Positions 59,614-64,000 of a stretch of DNA of 64,000 nt are shown piece by piece. The notes below the pieces were generated by a model. It was not told the origin of the DNA. It saw nothing but the letters and a program-made list of their open reading frames with translations, and searched no databases. Source of the DNA: Cryptomeria japonica (taxonomy: Eukaryota; Streptophyta; Pinopsida; Cupressales; Cupressaceae). The stretch is from NCBI RefSeq assembly GCF_030272615.1, contig NC_081410.1, forward strand, positions 111,218,433 through 111,282,432. The letters run 5' to 3'. Made by a program: the position numbers and the translations under genes. The stretch's first letter is position 1, and every line of letters begins with the position of its first letter.

Positions 59614-61059
59614 ATGGGACATAGAGGAACAAACCCCCTTTACATGTATTTGGATGCTAGTGAAGATGAAATAACTGAGGACCTAATTCAAGAAGCCCAA
59701 CAAAACTCTAGTTTCCAAAAACTTGTGCAAAAACTCATAGAATCCGACAAGAAAAAATACTTTCTCATGCTAGCAAGCAAAGGCATTAAGATTCCTATGG
59801 ATTTTGATATAGACCAGCTAACACAACAACACCATGTAACAAGAGAAGAGACAAGAAACTATAATACCTATGACCATGATAATAACGATGAACCAAGGAG
59901 CAATGATAATGAGTCATTAAATGCCTTAACACAACAGATCCAAGCTCTTCAACAACAAATACAAGACATAAAAAGGGGAACAACAAGGAGATATACCTTA
60001 GAAGATATTTGCCCCTATCCATTTGATGGAACTATAAACAGATACCATTTCCACCAAATTGTGAAATTCCAAGGTATGACAAATACAATGGCAAAACTGA
60101 CCCACAAGATCATGTGAGATAATTTTGCACTGAGCCTAGAATTTGCTCATAACGAGACTTACTTAATGAGGTTGTTTCCAAGAAGTTTAGGTGGACCAAG
60201 CATGGAATGGTTCTCAAAAATCCCCTTAGGTATCAAAACATTCAACGAGCTAGTAGATAAATTTGTGTCTCAATACTCATACAACATTCAACATGAAGTT
60301 AACATGCTTGACTTATGCAATACAAAATAGAAAAATGGTGAACCCTTCCTTACCTTCTTGCAAAGGTGGCGAAGATTGTTTGCTAGGTATCCTTGTCCTG
60401 TACCAGAAATGGAAAAGATGGAAATTTTCATTAATACTTTAAATGATGACATGAGTTATCATCTCCAGGTACAATGTCCACCAAATTTTCAAAAGATGGT
60501 CGAGAATGGTCTCAAAATTGAGGAGGCTATAGTAAAAAAGGGAGTATTGAAACTCTACAAATAAGGAACCAGTTCTTCGAACAATTACAACAATTTCAAT
60601 AACAATAACAAATCCAAATTCTGGACATGGAACAAGAACATTGTTAATGATGGTGTAGTAGATGCCCATAGTGTAAAATCCAAGCAACTAGTCTTGAACT
60701 TATCAGGAAATACTACACCTGCAAACAATCCAAAAAACAAACCCAAACTAGCCCTTACTCCATATCGAAGGAAGTTCACACCTTTAGGGCAATCACTCGA
60801 CTCAGCATTCAGAGAGCTCCTGGAAAAAAAACTCATAACATTGCCCGATACACGAGATTTTGAACCACAAATCAAACCATTATGGTGGAATGACACACAT
60901 CATTGTGAGTATCATAGAATAAAAGGTCATAGAACTAATGAATGCAAAGGAAAGAAAGTGAATTATATCTATGATAACGTTATCAATCACATTTCCACTT
61001 TAGATAACCCGTTATCATCAAGATCAAAGATAAACAAGAACACAAACCCGTCAATGTAA
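59614..61059 (+). pseudogene. Gypsy-type gag
   Basis: One frame of about 480 codons with stops at 60115, 60328 and 60562. The N-terminus is Glu/Gln-rich with a Q-rich coiled stretch (LTQQIQALQQQIQDIK). Then comes the retrotransposon Gag core: PF.GT.NRYHF, a LFPRSLGG..MEWFSKIP segment, F..KFVSQYS, and FLQRWRRLFARYP. The C-terminus has a zinc-knuckle variant CEYHRIKGHRTNEC (Cys-His-His-Cys). WFS-type core and YHRxxGH knuckle are typical of plant Gypsy (Tat-like) elements. The ATG at 59614 is the first good one. TTTGGCGCAC at 59094 could be a decayed primer site (weak). Confidence 0.8.
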
Positions 61060-61085
61060 CCACATGAGCTCAATCCAAGTTTGTA

Positions 61086-61804
61086 TTGAAAGGAAGCACA
61101 TCCAAAGCAACTCCTTCATATCAATACAACTTGGTAGATCAGTTACAAAAGACATCGACCCAAATATCAATACTTGAGCTTCTTAAAATCTCATCGAGGA
61201 ACAAAGACATTTTAGAAAGGGCTCTTGTAGACACTACGGTTCCAACCAATTTAGATATTGATCGATTCCAAGCCGTGGTGGGAAATTTAATTGTGCCTCA
61301 TACTTTGTCATTTTCTGAGCATGATGATGTCTCCTTGAGTCATCCACATAACACTCCCCTCCATATTGAAGTTCTAGTTTACAAACATCGAATCAAATGC
61401 ATACTAATAGATGGAGGAGCTGGCCTAAATATATGTACTTTAAAGCTTATCCATGCATTAGGTTTCTCTTAAGATGCTATTGATCCCAAAATAAAGATAA
61501 CCATCAAAGCATATGACGATGAAGAGAGATCCTCAGAAGGACTAGTGGTCTTACCCATCAGAGTGGGACCAATTTAGAAGGATACCCTTTGCCAAGTCTT
61601 GGACATAGACTTGACCTACAACATACTATTGGGTCGACCTTGGAGCCATGAAATGCAGGCGGTACCATCCACATACCACCAATGTGTGAAATTCCCCTAC
61701 AATGGACAGGAAATTTCCATATCAGCAGACACTAATCCTTTCCAGTACTGCAACAGTCTCAAGGCAACTTAGAATGTTCTTGTACCACACAAACAGGAAG
61801 CTCT
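61086..61804 (+). pseudogene. Gypsy-type protease region, cut by a Copia insertion
   Basis: Frame continues after a shift from gag. LIDGGAGLNICTLKLIHALG carries the protease active-site region, with D-G-G in place of D-S/T-G. YNILLGRPW about 200 bases later matches the second conserved protease segment. Stops at 61470 and 61576. The reading frame ends where the Copia LTR begins at 61805, so reverse transcriptase of this element lies outside the window, if present. Confidence 0.78.
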
Positions 61805-62853
61805 TGTTGGTATTCTGGATATGTTGATATGGTTTTGTCATTGATGTCAACACCTATTAACACTTATCAACTCTAGCACTTTGGAGAATTGGCAATGTTC
61901 ACCGACAAGCAAGTGACTTATGCACAGTCATTGGTATCTGGTACACCGACAAGATATATTGTTCACCGGCACTGGGAATAATATGGAAAACACTTGATTA
62001 TGTTGAAGACGTCATTTGGACACTTTGTCTTGGAGATTTGTTCATTGGTATATTCATATTTGCATATTTGCTGTTACCGACAAATAGGTCCAGAATAAGC
62101 ACCGACAGGCTTATCTATTCCAGATCAACACGACACGCTTTGGAGATGATTTATCAATGTTGTAAATGCATTAAGCCGACATGTTGAATCAGATATTGTA
62201 TCGGTTATTGATTTACTTGTAATTGATTTTATTGTAATATCTTTTAGAGCCGGCCTACTAAAATTGGTCTTAGGTTATGGTATATATGTAAGATCGGTAG
62301 GTGATTGGAAAAATGAATTTTAAGAAGGTATATGCGAGAATAAGTAGAGCTATACACATAGACATCATTTGAAGGTGAAGCAAGGTTTTTGTAAAGGCAT
62401 ATCAGAACTGAACCGGTACTGAATCTAGCATATGAAGATGCTATTTTGAGCAGTATATCAATATTGGATTTAACCATCCAATTGTAGTCAGTGTGACTCC
62501 TATTTGTGATTGAGCAGTGAGCTCTAGGTGCTTGTCCTTTCTGCATGTGCAGACCCCATTTGTATACACATACTATCTGCAGGAGTATCATATGATTGTG
62601 GGTAAGGTTTCTCACCGTGGTTTGTCCCTACAGGGTTTCCACATACAAATATTAGTGTTATGTGTTGTGGATGTTATTGTCTTTCTGTTTCATGCATTAA
62701 TATTTACCGGTATTGCAATTAACTGATAAACTATCTACCGACATAAAGTTTGGTTTACCGATATTAAGCATTAAGGTTGGTTAAGTTGTTTTTGGTTTGA
62801 ATTTATTTGATAACTGATTCACCCCCCCTCTTAGTTGTCTCTGGGACCTAACA
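61805..62853 (+). repeat. 5' LTR of Copia E
   Basis: 1,049 bp, TGTTGG...CCTAACA. TTGTCATTGATGTCAA at about 61836, TATATATG at about 62281, GTGG...CCAC stem-loop at 62617-62642 and the C-tract motif TTCACCCCCCCTCTTAG at about 62818. ACCGACA words recur throughout. Confidence 0.88.
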
Positions 62854-62855
62854 AT

Positions 62856-62867
62856 TGGTATCAGAGC
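62856..62867 (+). other. tRNA primer-binding site of Copia E
   Basis: TGGTATCAGAGC, exact initiator-Met complement, two bases after the LTR end. Confidence 0.92.
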
Positions 62868-62910
62868 CTAGTCCTCTTTTTGCAGAAGTTTAACAGCTTG
62901 AGGAGATCCA

Positions 62911-63998
62911 ATGTCTACTAACTATTTTAGGAAGGACAATCCTAAACTTGATGGAACCAACTATGGCATATGGAAGATCAGAATGGAGACACATCTGAAT
63001 CGCATTGGAAAGGACATCTGGGATGTTACAAAGAATGGCTATATTGCTCCTACTTAAAGTCAGCCTAATCCACCTACCTTAGGAAAAGATGAGGAAAATG
63101 ATTACAAAGCAAGAGAAGCACTTTTGAGCGCATTATCAGATCAACAAATCATGAGATTATCAGATAGGTCTACTGCTAAAGCTATTTGGGATCATTTGGA
63201 AACATTGAATGAAGGAGATTCCACAGTCAAAATTGCAAAACTTGAAAGCTTCCGGGTCAGGTATGAAAATCTGAAAATGGAAGAAGATGAAAGGATTTCT
63301 GCTTTTATGGAAAGAGTTAATGAAATTGTTTGGGTATTAAATGTTGTGGAGGAACCTTAAGTGAAAATGAAATTGTTTCAAAAGTTTTAAGAGGATTGCC
63401 ACCAGCATATAAAATGAAAGTTATTGCTATAAATGAGTTAAGAAATATGCCTAATACATCAGTAACTAGGGACACATTGATTGGAAAACTTCCAACTTTT
63501 GAAATTAAGGAATTTGGTCCTGTTGCTACTATAAAGATAGATTTAGAATTTAAGGCATCAACATTATCTGCACCATCATTTGACAAATCTGATTGGAGAG
63601 CCTTTTATGTAAGAAAACTTGAGGAAAGCAGGAGAGAAAATGAAGAACTTGAAGCACTATTTGCAAGGAAAATGCCTAAAGGTCTAGTTGGAAGTAAGTA
63701 TGAAGGTAAAGAACCCTTTAAATGTTTTAATTGTAATAAGATTGGTCATATGGCTTCAAGATGCCCTGATAGACATGCTAGACTAAGAGAAGAATCTAGA
63801 AGAACATACAAGCTTAACCCTGAATATCAGAGATACAGATTTAAGAAGAATAAAGATAAATCTTGTTATCTTGCTGATGAAGGAATCACTGATGATTCTA
63901 ATGAGGATCTGATAGACAATGGATGGGTTTTTGTTACTATAACAGAAGATCAACCAACACCTACTATTCAACCGGTTAGAGCAGGCCCTGGCAGCTAA
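62911..63998 (+). pseudogene. Copia E gag with few lesions
   Basis: ATG at 62911; DGTNYGIWKIRMETHL is the Copia Gag opening, then the UBN2-type core with WDHLE and LP..Y. One stop (63055 TAA), one frameshift near 63330 (extra T in GTTTGGG), and another near 63972, after which the frame ends at 63998 although coding sense continues in the next frame. Zinc knuckle CFNCNKIGHMASRC is intact (about 63721-63762). The relatively few lesions mark it as younger than the other LTR copies here. Confidence 0.85.
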
Positions 63999-64000
63999 AG

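Larger units (their letters stand above)
61805..64000 (+). mobile_element. Copia LTR retrotransposon E, 5' part (runs off the window)
   Basis: Inserted in the Gypsy protease region. LTR at 61805-62853, primer site at 62856-62867, gag from 62911. The 5-bp sequence before the LTR is GCTCT and should recur after the 3' LTR beyond the window. Confidence 0.88.

Overview
The window is nuclear DNA from a seed plant with a large, repeat-rich genome. It holds one spliced host gene in a bed of nested, decayed retrotransposons: Copia and Gypsy LTR elements with the plant initiator-Met tRNA primer site, plant L1-clade LINEs with a terminal RNase H, and a tRNA-derived SINE. The repeat style looks like a conifer or similar large-genome plant to me, but that is inference; no sequence here fixes the species.

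Layout. 93-8962 is a minus-strand LTR element (TSD TGTTG) with no reverse transcriptase. It carries a coiled-coil/zinc-knuckle Gag-like ORF and a long ORF of unknown function, and its 5' LTR was later hit by a related solo LTR. 8968-11521 is AT-rich DNA including 0.9 kb of degenerate TTAGGGTTCAATTTGG-type repeat. 11537-19185 is a full-length but decayed LINE with a perfect 15-bp TSD, an ORF1/ORF2 ATGA overlap and an unexpected third ORF after the RNase H domain. 19291-26377 is a minus-strand Copia element (TSD TTCTT), itself hit by a 1.95-kb element with inverted LTRs (TSD AGCAT). 26383-29418 is old repeat debris. 29419-38761 is a plus-strand Copia element whose 5' LTR has lost its promoter end; a SINE with an 18-bp TSD sits between its protease and integrase. 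38824-40540 is an antisense LINE fragment.

The host gene (coding 42219-45926, two coding exons) encodes an acidic leucine-rich nuclear phosphoprotein 32-like protein of about 471 residues. A roughly 160-bp tandem repeat lies just upstream of its promoter region and several short tandem duplications lie downstream. 50230-53870 is AT-rich DNA with LTR-like remnants. 53879-55670 is a 5'-truncated LINE whose third ORF is intact over 231 codons. 59614-61804 is a Gypsy gag-protease cut by the 5' LTR of another Copia element, which runs out of the window.

Main observations. (1) Two clearly different LINEs carry homologous proteins (ORF3) downstream of RNase H, each preceded by a 3'-splice-site-like sequence. 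I know of no described function. (2) The LTR families here share a small two-part stem-loop with paired changes, and an inverted repeat that brackets the polypurine-tract/LTR junction. (3) There is a palindromic element with inverted LTRs and a normal 5-bp target duplication. (4) One LTR element carries about 1,000 codons of unrecognised protein in place of pol.
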